From Pseudomonas brassicacearum (GTDB taxonomy: Bacteria > Pseudomonadota > Gammaproteobacteria > Pseudomonadales > Pseudomonadaceae): 64,000 bases of DNA. The notes under the pieces were generated by a model. That model was not told the origin of the DNA. It worked only from the letters and a program-made list of their open reading frames with translations, and did not search any database. Location of the stretch: the NCBI RefSeq assembly GCF_000585995.1, contig NZ_CP007410.1, positions 1,825,430 to 1,889,429 of the forward strand. The letters are read 5' to 3'. A program made the position numbers and the translations under genes. Shown here one piece after another: positions 1 through 8,758 of this stretch (position 1 is its first letter; each line of letters begins with the position of its first letter).

Positions 1-176
1 GAGACGACCTGCGTCGTCGTGAATTCCAGATGATCATCGATACCCTGCGCGCCGAGCGTGGCCGCCGCAAGGAGGCCGCCGAGCGCCTGGGGATCAGTCC
101 GCGTACCCTGCGCTATAAGCTGGCGCAAATGCGTGACGCTGGAATGGACGTCGAGGCCTACCTCTTCGCCAGTTGA
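1..176 (+). CDS. fleR: Flagellar sigma-54 response regulator FleR, C-terminal end (partial)
   Basis: Only the last 57 codons are in the window; the first complete codon is at position 3 and the stop is TGA at 174-176. The visible part is a Fis-type helix-turn-helix DNA-binding domain (core RRKEAAERLGISPRTLRYKL), typical of the C-terminus of NtrC-family activators of sigma-54 RNA polymerase. The identification as FleR, the regulator of the FleSR pair that switches on middle flagellar genes, rests on position: in Pseudomonas fleSR lies directly before fliE. The receiver and AAA+ domains lie outside the window, so another NtrC-family regulator cannot be formally excluded. Confidence 0.85.
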   Translation, partial: DDLRRREFQMIIDTLRAERGRRKEAAERLGISPRTLRYKLAQMRDAGMDVEAYLFAS

Positions 177-182
177 AATCCT

Positions 183-271
183 TGTGGGAGCGAGCTTGCT
201 CGCGATAGCGGTCGATCAGTCAGATTGATGTTGAATGTGAATGAGGCATCGCGAGCAAGCTCGCTCCCACA
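183..271. repeat. REPIN: two inverted REP sequences between fleR and fliE
   Basis: The left arm begins TGTGGGAGCGAGCTTGCTCG and the right arm is its reverse complement, separated by about 40 bases. This is the usual Pseudomonas REP doublet arrangement. It sits just after the fleR stop and before the fliE promoter. The same arms recur six more times in this window. Confidence 0.9.
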
Positions 272-306
272 GAGGGGCGCGCATTTGTTTCTTTCGGCCA
301 TGGAGC

Positions 307-322
307 TGGCACCCTTGTTGCT
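307..322 (+). promoter_or_regulatory. Sigma-54 (-24/-12) promoter of the fliE operon
   Basis: The sequence TGGCACCCTTGTTGCT has GG at 308-309 and GC at 320-321 with exactly 10 bases between. It matches the RpoN consensus TGGCAC-N5-TTGCW very closely. It lies 62 bases before fliE, the first gene of a known FleR/RpoN-dependent operon in Pseudomonas. Confidence 0.85.
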
Positions 323-383
323 AACACCTGTATACCCGCTGAGTAAGTGTCAAAAAAATGCGGGCCGCCAGAGAGAGTAGACC

Positions 384-710
384 ATGAGCCAAGGTATTGA
401 ATTTAATCGGTTGATGCTGGACATGCGATCCATGCAGATGGACGCCATGGCCCAGCCCAAATCGGTCGCGGTCCCACAGGTGGGCGGCAGCAGCTTTTCC
501 GACATGCTCGGTCAGGCCGTCAATAAAGTGAACGATACGCAGCAGGCATCGAACCAATTGGCCAGTGCTTTCGAAATTGGCAAAAGTGGTGTCGACCTGA
601 CCGACGTAATGATCTCTTCGCAGAAAGCCACTGTCTCGTTCCAGGCGTTGACCCAGGTTCGCAACAAACTGGTCCAAGCCTATCAAGACATCATGCAGAT
701 GCCGGTCTAA
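384..710 (+). CDS. fliE: Flagellar hook-basal body protein FliE
   Basis: 108 residues, normal for FliE, the small protein joining the MS ring to the proximal rod and an early substrate of the flagellar export gate. The C-terminal half (around [20 protein letters not shown]) is the conserved helical rod-type segment of the family, ending near an M-Q-M-P-V terminus. It is the first gene of fliEFGHIJ, 15 bases before fliF, and follows a sigma-54 promoter. Start ATG at 384 is the only sensible one for family length. Confidence 0.95.
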   Translation: MSQGIEFNRLMLDMRSMQMDAMAQPKSVAVPQVGGSSFSDMLGQAVNKVNDTQQASNQLASAFEIGKSGVDLTDVMISSQKATVSFQALTQVRNKLVQAYQDIMQMPV

Positions 711-725
711 GGAAACTATTGAGTC

Positions 726-2510
726 ATGGCAGAAGCAGCCGCTGATAACGTTCCGGCCAAGGCCACTCCGATAGACGGCAAACCGCCGCTGTTCGGTCTG
801 TCCTTCCTGGAAAACCTCTCCGAGATGACCATGTTGCGTCAGGTGGGCCTGTTGGTGGGTCTGGCTGCAAGCGTGGCGATTGGTTTTGCCGTGGTGCTGT
901 GGTCCCAGCAGCCGGACTACCGTCCTTTGTACGGCAGCCTGGAAGGCCTGGACGCCAAGCAAGTCATGGAAACCCTGGCTTCCGCCGACATTCCTTACAC
1001 CGTTGAGCCTAATTCCGGTGCCTTGCTGGTCAAGGCCGATGACGTCGCTCGTGCGCGCCTCAAGCTCGCCGCCGCCGGCGTGACGCCTACCGATGGCAAT
1101 ATCGGTTTCGAGATTCTCGACAAGGATCAGGGCCTGGGCACCAGCCAGTTCATGGAGGCGACCCGTTATCGTCGCGGCCTGGAAGGCGAGCTGGCACGCA
1201 CCATCTCCAGCCTGAACAACGTCAAGGGTGCCCGCGTGCACCTGGCTATTCCGAAAAGTTCGGTGTTTGTGCGCGATGAGCGCAAGCCAAGTGCTTCGGT
1301 CCTGGTGGAACTGTACTCGGGCCGCTCCCTGGAGCCAGGCCAGGTGCTCGCCATCATTAATCTGGTGGCGACCAGCGTACCTGAGTTGAGTAAGTCGCAA
1401 ATCACTGTGGTCGACCAGAAAGGCAACCTATTGTCTGATCAGGCGGAAAACTCCGAACTGACCATGGCCGGCAAGCAGTTCGATTACAGCCGCCGCATGG
1501 AAGGCATGCTGACCCAGCGGGTGCACAACATCCTGCAACCGATCCTGGGTAATGATCGCTATAAGGCAGAGGTTTCGGCCGATCTGGATTTCAGTGCCGT
1601 CGAGTCGACGTCCGAGCAGTTCAACCCGGATCAACCGGCGTTGCGCAGCGAACAATCGGTGAACGAACAGCGTACCGCCAGCAATGGCCCGCAAGGTGTG
1701 CCGGGGGCCCTGAGCAACCAGCCTCCGTCGCCGGCCAGCGCGCCGCAGACCACTGGTGGCGCCACCGCGGCCGCCGGCATGGTGCAACCGGGCCAGCCAC
1801 TGATCGACGCAAATGGCCAGCAGATCATGGACCCGGCCACCGGCCAGCCGATGCTGGCGCCGTATCCGGCCGACAAGCGTCAACAGTCGACCAAGAACTT
1901 CGAGCTTGACCGTTCCATCAGTCATACCAAGCAACAGCAGGGCCGTTTGAATCGCCTGTCGGTGGCTGTGGTGGTGGACGATCAGGTCAAGGTCAACCCG
2001 GCCAACGGCGAAACCAGCCGTGCACCGTGGAGCGCCGACGAATTGGCGCGCTTTACCCGATTGGTGCAGGACGCGGTGGGTTTCGATGCCAGCCGTGGCG
2101 ACAGCGTCAGCGTGATCAACGTGCCATTCTCCTCGGAGCGCGCTGAAGTCATTGCCGATATTCCGTTTTATTCGCAACCCTGGTTCTGGGATGTGGTCAA
2201 GCAAGTATTGGGTGTGCTGTTCATCCTGATCCTGGTGTTTGGCGTGCTGCGCCCGGTGCTCAACAACATTACCGGTGGCGGCAAGAACAAGCAGTTGGCT
2301 GGCTTGGGTGATGTAGAGCTGGGAGGCATGGGCGGCCTGGATGGCGAATTGGCCAACGATCGCGTCAGCCTCGGCGGGCCGCAGAGTATTCTGCTGCCAA
2401 GCCCGAGCGAAGGCTATGACGCTCAGTTGAACGCCATCAAGAGTCTGGTGGCAGAAGACCCGGGTCGTGTGGCCCAGGTCGTGAAAGAGTGGATTAACGC
2501 AGATGAGTGA
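726..2510 (+). CDS. fliF: Flagellar MS-ring protein FliF
   Basis: 594 residues. FliF forms the MS ring in the inner membrane, on which the C ring and export gate assemble. There is a transmembrane helix at about residues 39-59 (QVGLLVGLAASVAIGFAVVL), a periplasmic ring-building region, a low-complexity Pro/Gln/Ala loop around residues 310-390, and a second membrane helix near 491-511. The cytoplasmic tail (about 560-594, ending VVKEWINADE) is the FliG-binding segment. The end overlaps the start of fliG by 8 bases, indicating translational coupling. Confidence 0.97.
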   Translation: MAEAAADNVPAKATPIDGKPPLFGLSFLENLSEMTMLRQVGLLVGLAASVAIGFAVVLWSQQPDYRPLYGSLEGLDAKQVMETLASADIPYTVEPNSGALLVKADDVARARLKLAAAGVTPTDGNIGFEILDKDQGLGTSQFMEATRYRRGLEGELARTISSLNNVKGARVHLAIPKSSVFVRDERKPSASVLVELYSGRSLEPGQVLAIINLVATSVPELSKSQITVVDQKGNLLSDQAENSELTMAGKQFDYSRRMEGMLTQRVHNILQPILGNDRYKAEVSADLDFSAVESTSEQFNPDQPALRSEQSVNEQRTASNGPQGVPGALSNQPPSPASAPQTTGGATAAAGMVQPGQPLIDANGQQIMDPATGQPMLAPYPADKRQQSTKNFELDRSISHTKQQQGRLNRLSVAVVVDDQVKVNPANGETSRAPWSADELARFTRLVQDAVGFDASRGDSVSVINVPFSSERAEVIADIPFYSQPWFWDVVKQVLGVLFILILVFGVLRPVLNNITGGGKNKQLAGLGDVELGGMGGLDGELANDRVSLGGPQSILLPSPSEGYDAQLNAIKSLVAEDPGRVAQVVKEWINADE

Positions 2511-3522
2511 TAATCGAGCCGCTGTTGCCAAATTGTCCCGGGTCGACAAAGCCGCGATTTTGCTGCTGTCCCTGGGGTCGACCGACGCCGCCCAAGTGCT
2601 GCGCCACATGGGACCCAAGGAGGTCCAGCGTGTGGGCGTAGCCATGGCGCAGATGGGCAATGTGCACCGTGAGCAGGTCGAACAGGTCATGAGCGAATTC
2701 GTCGACATCGTCGGCGATCAGACCAGCCTGGGCGTCGGTTCCGATGACTACGTGCGCAAGATGCTGACCCAGGCGTTGGGTGAGGACAAGGCCAACGGTC
2801 TCATCGATCGGATTCTGCTGGGCGGCAATACCAGCGGCCTGGACAGCCTCAAGTGGATGGAGCCGCGCGCCGTTGCCGACGTGATCCGTTACGAGCACCC
2901 GCAGATCCAGGCGATCGTGGTGGCTTACCTTGACCCGGACCAGGCTGGCGAAGTGCTGGGTAATTTCGACCATAAAGTGCGGCTGGACATCATTCTGCGG
3001 GTGTCTTCGCTCAACACCGTGCAGCCAGCGGCCCTGAAAGAATTGAACCAGATTCTCGAGAAGCAGTTCTCGGGCAATTCCAATGCCTCGCGCACCACCT
3101 TGGGTGGCATCAAGCGTGCGGCGGATATCATGAACTTCCTCGACAGTTCGATCGAAGGTCAGTTGATGGATTCGATCCGCGAAGTCGACGAAGACCTGTC
3201 CGGTCAGATCGAAGACCTCATGTTCGTGTTCAACAACCTGTCGGACGTCGACGACCGTGGCATCCAGGCACTGTTGCGCGAAGTGTCCTCCGATGTGCTG
3301 GTGCTGGCCCTCAAGGGTTCGGACGAAGGCGTCAAGGAGAAGATCTTCAAGAACATGTCCAAACGGGCGGCCGAACTGTTGCGCGACGACCTCGAGGCCA
3401 AAGGCCCGGTGCGCGTCAGCGACGTGGAAACCGCACAGAAGGAAATCCTCACCATCGCCCGCCGTATGGCCGAAGCCGGAGAGATCGTTCTCGGTGGCAA
3501 GGGCGGCGAAGAGATGATCTAA
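2503..3522 (+). CDS. fliG: Flagellar motor switch protein FliG
   Basis: 339 residues, normal length. FliG is the C-ring protein that contacts the stator and generates torque. The N-terminal domain binds FliF; the middle carries the E-H-P-Q-I-Q motif (around residues 131-136). The C-terminal torque domain has the charged helix around DDRGIQALLREVSSDVLVLA, with the alternating charges expected for stator contact. It overlaps fliF by 8 bases and ends 7 bases before fliH. Confidence 0.97.
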   Translation: MSDNRAAVAKLSRVDKAAILLLSLGSTDAAQVLRHMGPKEVQRVGVAMAQMGNVHREQVEQVMSEFVDIVGDQTSLGVGSDDYVRKMLTQALGEDKANGLIDRILLGGNTSGLDSLKWMEPRAVADVIRYEHPQIQAIVVAYLDPDQAGEVLGNFDHKVRLDIILRVSSLNTVQPAALKELNQILEKQFSGNSNASRTTLGGIKRAADIMNFLDSSIEGQLMDSIREVDEDLSGQIEDLMFVFNNLSDVDDRGIQALLREVSSDVLVLALKGSDEGVKEKIFKNMSKRAAELLRDDLEAKGPVRVSDVETAQKEILTIARRMAEAGEIVLGGKGGEEMI

Positions 3523-3529
3523 GGTCGTT

Positions 3530-4375
3530 ATGTCCGCCAAGAGTGATGAGTCACCCAGCGACTTGATCCGCGCCCGGGACGTCGGTGGTTTCGACGTCTG
3601 GTCGCTGCCCAGCTTCGATCCCCACGTGCCCGAGCCTGAACCTGCGCCGGTGGAAGAACTGCCGGAGATGGAGGAGGTGCCGCTGGAGGAAGTCCAGCCA
3701 CTGACCCTCGAAGAAGTCGAAAGCATTCGCCAGGAGGCCTACAACGAAGGCTTCGCCGTGGGTGAGAAAGAAGGTTTCCACAGCACCACGCTCAAGGTCC
3801 GTCAGGAAGCCGACGTGGCGCTGACGGCCAAGCTGCGTGCGCTGGAATCGCTGATGCACAACCTGTTCGAGCCCATCGCCGAGCAGGACACCCAGATCGA
3901 GAAATCCCTGGTGGGTTTGGTGCAACACATCGCCAAACAGGTGATCCAGCGTGAATTGGCCATCGATTCGAACCAGATCGAACACGTCATGCGCGAAGCC
4001 CTCAAGCTATTGCCGCTAGGCGTAGGCAACGTGCGGTTGTACATCAATCCCCAGGATTTCGAGCTGGTCAAAGCCTTGCGCGAGCGTCATGAAGAAACCT
4101 GGCGCATCGTCGAGGATGCTGCGTTGCTACCGGGTGGTTGCCGCGTGGAGACCGAGCACAGCCGTATCGACGCGACGGTGGAAACCCGCATCAGCCAGGT
4201 CATGGCCAAGCTGTTCGATCAATTGCACGAGCAGGCCCTGCACCCGGCCGCTGCCGATTTGAGCCTGGAGTTGCCGGACGAACCTTTGATCGCCGCTGAT
4301 AACGATCTGGGCGACGCTGCACCGGATATTTCTGAACTGAATGTTCCTGCACTGGACGGTCGCGATGCGCCTTGA
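3530..4375 (+). CDS. fliH: Flagellar export ATPase regulator FliH
   Basis: 281 residues. FliH dimers bind and restrain the FliI ATPase and link it to the C ring. The N-terminal 80 residues are acidic and Pro/Glu rich ([20 protein letters not shown]), followed by the coiled-coil region and the conserved FliH/HrpE-type C-terminal domain (around 130-230). The acidic low-complexity ends are the poorly conserved parts in Pseudomonas. Its 3' end overlaps the start of fliI by 11 bases. Confidence 0.93.
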   Translation: MSAKSDESPSDLIRARDVGGFDVWSLPSFDPHVPEPEPAPVEELPEMEEVPLEEVQPLTLEEVESIRQEAYNEGFAVGEKEGFHSTTLKVRQEADVALTAKLRALESLMHNLFEPIAEQDTQIEKSLVGLVQHIAKQVIQRELAIDSNQIEHVMREALKLLPLGVGNVRLYINPQDFELVKALRERHEETWRIVEDAALLPGGCRVETEHSRIDATVETRISQVMAKLFDQLHEQALHPAAADLSLELPDEPLIAADNDLGDAAPDISELNVPALDGRDAP

Positions 4376-5723
4376 GCGAACCAGTTTCGGCAAGCGCCTG
4401 GGCAGCTACGCCGAGGCCACCGAACTGGCCGGCCAGCCGATCCTGGAAGGGCGCCTGCTGCGCATGGTCGGCCTGACTTTGGAGGCCGAAGGCCTGCGGG
4501 CCGCCATGGGCAGTCGCTGCATGGTGATCAACGACGACAGCTATCACCCGGTGCAGGTCGAAGCCGAAGTCATGGGTTTTTCCGGCAGCAAAGTATTTTT
4601 GATGCCGGTGGGCAGTGTCGCCGGCATCGCACCTGGCGCGCGCGTGGTGCCCCTGGCCGATACGGGGCGGCTGCCCATGGGGATGGGCATGCTCGGGCGT
4701 GTGCTGGACGGGGCTGGGCGTGCCTTGGACGGCAAGGGCGGGATGAAGGCTGAGGACTGGGTGCCGATGGACGGCCCGACGATCAACCCCCTCAAGCGCG
4801 ACCCCATCAGCGTACCGCTGGACGTGGGCATTCGTTGCATCAACGGTTTATTGACAGTGGGACGCGGCCAGCGTCTGGGCCTGTTCGCCGGTACCGGGGT
4901 GGGCAAGAGTGTGCTGCTGGGCATGATGACCCGTTTCACTGAAGCCGACATCATCGTAGTGGGGCTGATCGGCGAGCGGGGTCGCGAGGTGAAGGAATTC
5001 ATCGAACACATCCTGGGCGAAGAAGGGCTCAAGCGTTCGGTGGTCGTGGCCTCGCCGGCGGACGACGCGCCGTTGATGCGGTTGCGGGCCGCCATGTACT
5101 GCACCCGTATCGCCGAATATTTTCGCGACAAGGGCAAGAATGTCTTGTTGCTGATGGATTCACTGACCCGTTTCGCCCAGGCCCAGCGGGAAATCGCCCT
5201 GGCCATTGGCGAACCACCGGCTACCAAGGGTTATCCACCTTCGGTGTTCGCCAAGCTGCCGAAACTGGTGGAACGCGCCGGTAACGCGGAAAAGGGCGGC
5301 GGTTCGATCACGGCGTTCTATACCGTGCTGTCTGAAGGCGACGACCAGCAGGATCCGATTGCCGACTCCGCGCGGGGCGTGCTCGACGGTCACATTGTGT
5401 TGTCCAGGCGCCTGGCCGAGGAAGGGCATTACCCGGCCATCGACATCGAGGCGTCCATCAGCCGGGTCATGCCGTCGGTCATCAGTGCCGAGCACATGAA
5501 GCGGGCCCAGCAGTTCAAGCAGTATTGGTCGCGCTATCAGCAAAGCCGTGACCTGATCAGCGTCGGCGCCTATGTGCCTGGCGGTGATCGTGAGACCGAC
5601 ACCGCCATCAATCTTTATCCGGCCATGGCCGTTTACCTGCGCCAGAGTCTGAACGACAACATCGGCATGGGCGCCAGCGAAGCGCACCTGCAGAGCATCT
5701 TCACCCCGGTTGCAGGCACGTAA
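4365..5723 (+). CDS. fliI: Flagellum-specific export ATPase FliI
   Basis: 452 residues from ATG 4365, which gives the family N-terminus [20 protein letters not shown]; an ATG at 4341 in the same frame would add 8 unconserved residues. FliI is the F1-beta-like ATPase that unloads substrates at the type III flagellar export gate. A Walker A motif GTGVGKS is at about 176-182, the Walker [21 protein letters not shown] follows at about 260, and the GYPPSVF loop comes after it. fliJ begins 6 bases later. Confidence 0.96.
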   Translation: MRLERTSFGKRLGSYAEATELAGQPILEGRLLRMVGLTLEAEGLRAAMGSRCMVINDDSYHPVQVEAEVMGFSGSKVFLMPVGSVAGIAPGARVVPLADTGRLPMGMGMLGRVLDGAGRALDGKGGMKAEDWVPMDGPTINPLKRDPISVPLDVGIRCINGLLTVGRGQRLGLFAGTGVGKSVLLGMMTRFTEADIIVVGLIGERGREVKEFIEHILGEEGLKRSVVVASPADDAPLMRLRAAMYCTRIAEYFRDKGKNVLLLMDSLTRFAQAQREIALAIGEPPATKGYPPSVFAKLPKLVERAGNAEKGGGSITAFYTVLSEGDDQQDPIADSARGVLDGHIVLSRRLAEEGHYPAIDIEASISRVMPSVISAEHMKRAQQFKQYWSRYQQSRDLISVGAYVPGGDRETDTAINLYPAMAVYLRQSLNDNIGMGASEAHLQSIFTPVAGT

Positions 5724-5729
5724 CCGGCC

Positions 5730-6179
5730 ATGGCCACGAGTCGTGCGGCGCGCCTGGCACCGGTGGTGGACATGGCGGAAAAAGCCGAGAAAACCGCTGT
5801 CCAGCGGTTGGCGTATTTCCAGGGGCAGGTCAAGGTTGCCGAGAGTAAACTGGCGGACCTTGAAAACTTTCGCCTCGAATATCAAGAACAATGGATCGCC
5901 CGTGGCAGCCACGGAGTCTCCGGGCAGTGGCTGCTGGGTTACCAAGGGTTTCTTGCACAGTTGGGCACCGCTATCGACCAGCAGCGGCAAAGCCTGGTCT
6001 GGCACCAGAACAACCTGGAAAAGGCCCGCCAGAGCTGGCAGGAAGCTTTCGCCCGGGTCGAAGGGCTGCGCAAATTGGTGCAGCGCTACATTGATGAAGC
6101 GCGGCAACTGGAAGACAAGCGTGAGCAGAAACTGCTGGATGAGTTGTCCCAGCGTCTGCCGCGTCAGGATCCGTATTGA
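5730..6179 (+). CDS. fliJ: Flagellar export chaperone/stalk protein FliJ
   Basis: 149 residues, predicted as a long antiparallel coiled coil with almost no hydrophobic core segments, as expected for FliJ, the gamma-subunit-like stalk that sits in the FliI hexamer. The central E-Y-Q-E-Q-W segment and C-terminal Glu/Lys-rich helix fit the family. It is the last gene of fliEFGHIJ. A 7-bp inverted repeat (6191-6197 with 6212-6218) follows the stop but has no T run. Confidence 0.9.
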   Translation: MATSRAARLAPVVDMAEKAEKTAVQRLAYFQGQVKVAESKLADLENFRLEYQEQWIARGSHGVSGQWLLGYQGFLAQLGTAIDQQRQSLVWHQNNLEKARQSWQEAFARVEGLRKLVQRYIDEARQLEDKREQKLLDELSQRLPRQDPY

Positions 6180-6281
6180 TCATGAGTCGGGGTTTTGTCG
6201 GTTGAATGAGCCAAAACCTTGCTCAGACCTCTACCAGATGCTAAACCTTGTACACGTATGTCCATGACAAGGAAGCCAACT

Positions 6282-6587
6282 ATGTCAGTTGTTACCGAAG
6301 TATCCGACGATGGGAAAAAACTGACGATTTCGGTCGAAGGTCGATTCGATTTCGGACGGCATCAGGAATTTCGTGAGTCCTACGAGAGGCTTAATACAAA
6401 GCCCGATTCCATTGTGGTGGACCTGAAGAAAGCCACTTACCTGGACAGTTCTGCCTTGGGCATGCTCTTGCTGTTGCGCGATCATGCCGGTGGCGACGAT
6501 TCGGATATCCGGGTCGTCAACAGCAGCAGCGACGTCAAGAAAATCCTCGCGATCTCCAACTTCGACAAGCTGTTCGACATCAGTTGA
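6282..6587 (+). CDS. hsbA: STAS-domain anti-anti-sigma factor HsbA
   Basis: 101 residues from ATG 6282, which is preceded by the ribosome site AAGGAAG; an upstream in-frame extension to 6219 lacks family similarity. It is a single STAS domain with the conserved phosphorylatable serine in the motif LDSSALGML (Ser56/Ser57). In P. aeruginosa HsbA binds the anti-sigma factor FlgM when unphosphorylated and a diguanylate cyclase when phosphorylated, linking motility and biofilm growth; this function is inferred from the family and the conserved neighbours. The stop lies 5 bases before the hsbR ATG. Confidence 0.88.
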   Translation: MSVVTEVSDDGKKLTISVEGRFDFGRHQEFRESYERLNTKPDSIVVDLKKATYLDSSALGMLLLLRDHAGGDDSDIRVVNSSSDVKKILAISNFDKLFDIS

Positions 6588-6592
6588 TCACC

Positions 6593-8296
6593 ATGCAATC
6601 GTCGGAACCGCTGACGGTCCTGATTGCCGAAGACAGTGCCGCTGACCGACTGCTGTTGTCGACTATTGTCCGCCGCCAGGGCCATCACGTGCTCACCGCG
6701 GCCGATGGCGCCGAGGCGGTCGAAGTCTATCTGGAGCAGCGCCCGCACCTGGTGTTGATGGATGCGATGATGCCGGTGATGGATGGCTTCGAGGCCGCAC
6801 AAAGAATCAAACAGTTGGCCGGGGACCAGTTGGTCCCGATCATTTTCCTCACGTCATTGACCGAAAGCGAAGCCTTGGCCCGTTGCCTGGAGGCCGGCGG
6901 TGACGATTTCCTGGCCAAACCCTATAACCAGGTGATCCTGGCCGCCAAGATCAAGGCCATGGACCGCTTGCGTCGATTGCAAGCCACCGTCGTGGAGCAG
7001 CGTGACCAGATCGCCCGGCACCATGACTACCTGCTTAACGAGCAGCGGGTCGCCAAGGCCGTGTTCGACAAAATCGCCCATTCCGGCTGCCTGAGCGCGC
7101 CGAACATCCGTTACCTGCAATCACCCTATGCCCTGTTCAATGGCGATTTGCTGCTGGCCGCGTTCAACCCGGCCGGTGACATGCACATCCTTTTGGGGGA
7201 TTTCACTGGCCACGGCCTGCCGGCGGCGGTCGGCGCGATGCCGCTGGCGGAGGTGTTCTACGGGATGACCGCCAAAGGCTACGGCCTGGCGCAGATCCTG
7301 CGGGAGATGAATGCCAAGCTCAAACGTATCCTGCCGGTGGATATGTTCTGTTGCGCGACGCTGCTGTGCCTGAGCTTCGAGCGTTGCACGGTGGAGGTCT
7401 GGAACGGCGGCATGCCCGATGGTTACCTGCATGACAGCCTCACTGGCGTGCGTACGCCATTGCCGGCGCGGCACCTGCCATTGGGCGTGCTCAAGCCGCA
7501 GTTATTCGATGACCGCACTGAAGTGCATCCGATGGCGCTGGGGGACCGGGTATTCCTGTTGTCCGACGGTGTGATCGAGACCAGTGACGACCACGACCAG
7601 CCGTTTGGCGTGGAGGGGTTGCAGCAGGTGTTCGCGGCGAACCGTGAGCCTGACCGTCTTTTCGAAGATATTCAGCAGGCGCTCCGAGACTTTCGCGGCG
7701 AGGCCCGGGACGATTTCAGCATGGTGGAGGTGCGTCTGGTCGCCCCAGGGCAACTCAACCCGCCGCCGCCGGTCTATTCCGATAGCGGACAATCCAGCCC
7801 GCTGGACTGGTCGGTGACCTTCGAGTTTCGAGCGCAGACCCTCAAGCGGTTTAACCCCATGCCGTACCTGCTGCAGTTGCTGCTTGAGGTTCATGGGCTC
7901 AGAGCCCAGAGTGGTGCCCTGTACAGCGTAATGTCCGAACTCTATTCCAATGCGCTGGAGCATGGGGTGCTGGGGCTCGATTCGAGCATCAAGCATGACG
8001 CGTCGGGTTTTGCGCAGTACTACAGGGAACGCAATGCGCGCCTGGATGAGCTGAGTGATGGTAACGTGCGGGTGCATTTGCACGTCACGCCCCACGGCGA
8101 CGGTGGACGCCTGGTCGTCGAGGTGGAAGACAGCGGTCAGGGTTTCGATGTGGCCCGGGTGCTGGCGCGGCCATTGGACAGTGATCGGTTGTCGGGACGC
8201 GGCGTGAGTCTGGTACGCCAGTTGAGCCATCAGGCTTGTTGGTCCGACGATGGTCGTAGTGCACGCGTGGAGTTTTTCTGGGAGGCTCTGGCATAA
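6593..8296 (+). CDS. hsbR: Response regulator with PP2C phosphatase and histidine-kinase-like ATPase domains, HsbR
   Basis: 567 residues from ATG 6593 (a TTG at 6584 overlapping the hsbA stop is an alternative). Domain order: a receiver domain with the phospho-acceptor Asp57 in VLMDAMMPVMDG, a linker coiled coil (about 125-150), a PP2C-type SpoIIE phosphatase domain (GDFTGHGLPAAVGAMPLAEV, about 202-221), and a C-terminal HATPase domain with N-box MSELYSNALEHGV (about 444) and G-box DSGQGFD. In P. aeruginosa HsbR receives phosphate from HptB and controls HsbA phosphorylation as both phosphatase and kinase. It lies between hsbA and hptB. Confidence 0.9.
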   Translation: MQSSEPLTVLIAEDSAADRLLLSTIVRRQGHHVLTAADGAEAVEVYLEQRPHLVLMDAMMPVMDGFEAAQRIKQLAGDQLVPIIFLTSLTESEALARCLEAGGDDFLAKPYNQVILAAKIKAMDRLRRLQATVVEQRDQIARHHDYLLNEQRVAKAVFDKIAHSGCLSAPNIRYLQSPYALFNGDLLLAAFNPAGDMHILLGDFTGHGLPAAVGAMPLAEVFYGMTAKGYGLAQILREMNAKLKRILPVDMFCCATLLCLSFERCTVEVWNGGMPDGYLHDSLTGVRTPLPARHLPLGVLKPQLFDDRTEVHPMALGDRVFLLSDGVIETSDDHDQPFGVEGLQQVFAANREPDRLFEDIQQALRDFRGEARDDFSMVEVRLVAPGQLNPPPPVYSDSGQSSPLDWSVTFEFRAQTLKRFNPMPYLLQLLLEVHGLRAQSGALYSVMSELYSNALEHGVLGLDSSIKHDASGFAQYYRERNARLDELSDGNVRVHLHVTPHGDGGRLVVEVEDSGQGFDVARVLARPLDSDRLSGRGVSLVRQLSHQACWSDDGRSARVEFFWEALA

Positions 8297-8326
8297 TCGG
8301 GCCATTCTTGATCAGGGAGCGAACAA

Positions 8327-8671
8327 GTGAGTGAGATTCATCTGGACCGCGATGTGCTCAGCACATTGAAGGAAGTCATGGAGGATGGCTATCTGGAGTT
8401 GCTGGATACGTTCCTCAACGATTCCGAAGCCCGCCTGCGGGTGCTGCATGAAGCCCGGGACGCTGAAAAACTAAGCGCCACGGCCCACAGCTTCAAAGGC
8501 AGCAGCAGTAATATGGGCGCCATCCGCCTGGCCGAGCTGTGCGCAGAGTTGGAACAGCGTGCCAAGCAGCCGTCATTGGGCGGTATCGAGAAATTGGTCA
8601 GCGAAATCGACAGCGAGTTTGCCCATGTGCGAAACCTTTGCAGGGAAGAGCGCGAAGGCTTTCACTGCTGA
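8327..8671 (+). CDS. hptB: Histidine phosphotransfer protein HptB
   Basis: 114 residues with GTG start at 8327, preceded by AGGGAG at proper distance. It is a single Hpt four-helix domain with the phospho-accepting histidine in ATAHSFKGSSSNMGA (His54). In P. aeruginosa HptB relays phosphate from several hybrid sensor kinases to HsbR. It ends the three-gene hsbA-hsbR-hptB unit, which sits inside the flagellar cluster between fliJ and fliK. Confidence 0.9.
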   Translation: MSEIHLDRDVLSTLKEVMEDGYLELLDTFLNDSEARLRVLHEARDAEKLSATAHSFKGSSSNMGAIRLAELCAELEQRAKQPSLGGIEKLVSEIDSEFAHVRNLCREEREGFHC

Positions 8672-8693
8672 GAACTGAGCGTCGTGCAGCCGT

Positions 8694-8709
8694 TGGCCCG
8701 TCCCTTGCA
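8694..8709 (+). promoter_or_regulatory. Probable sigma-54 promoter of fliK
   Basis: TGGCCCGTCCCTTGCA has GG at 8695-8696 and GC at 8707-8708 with a 10-base spacing. It lies in the only gap between hptB and fliK, 49 bases before the fliK ATG. The -24 element deviates from TGGCAC at one position. Confidence 0.65.
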
Positions 8710-8758
8710 TTGTCCTCTCCACCTGTACCTATGATTCCAGTGCAGCGGAGATCTTTTT

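Noticed and set aside
183..271. REP doublets considered as CRISPR repeats
   Set aside because: The copies are scattered over 60 kb as single inverted pairs, with no regular spacer array and no cas genes.
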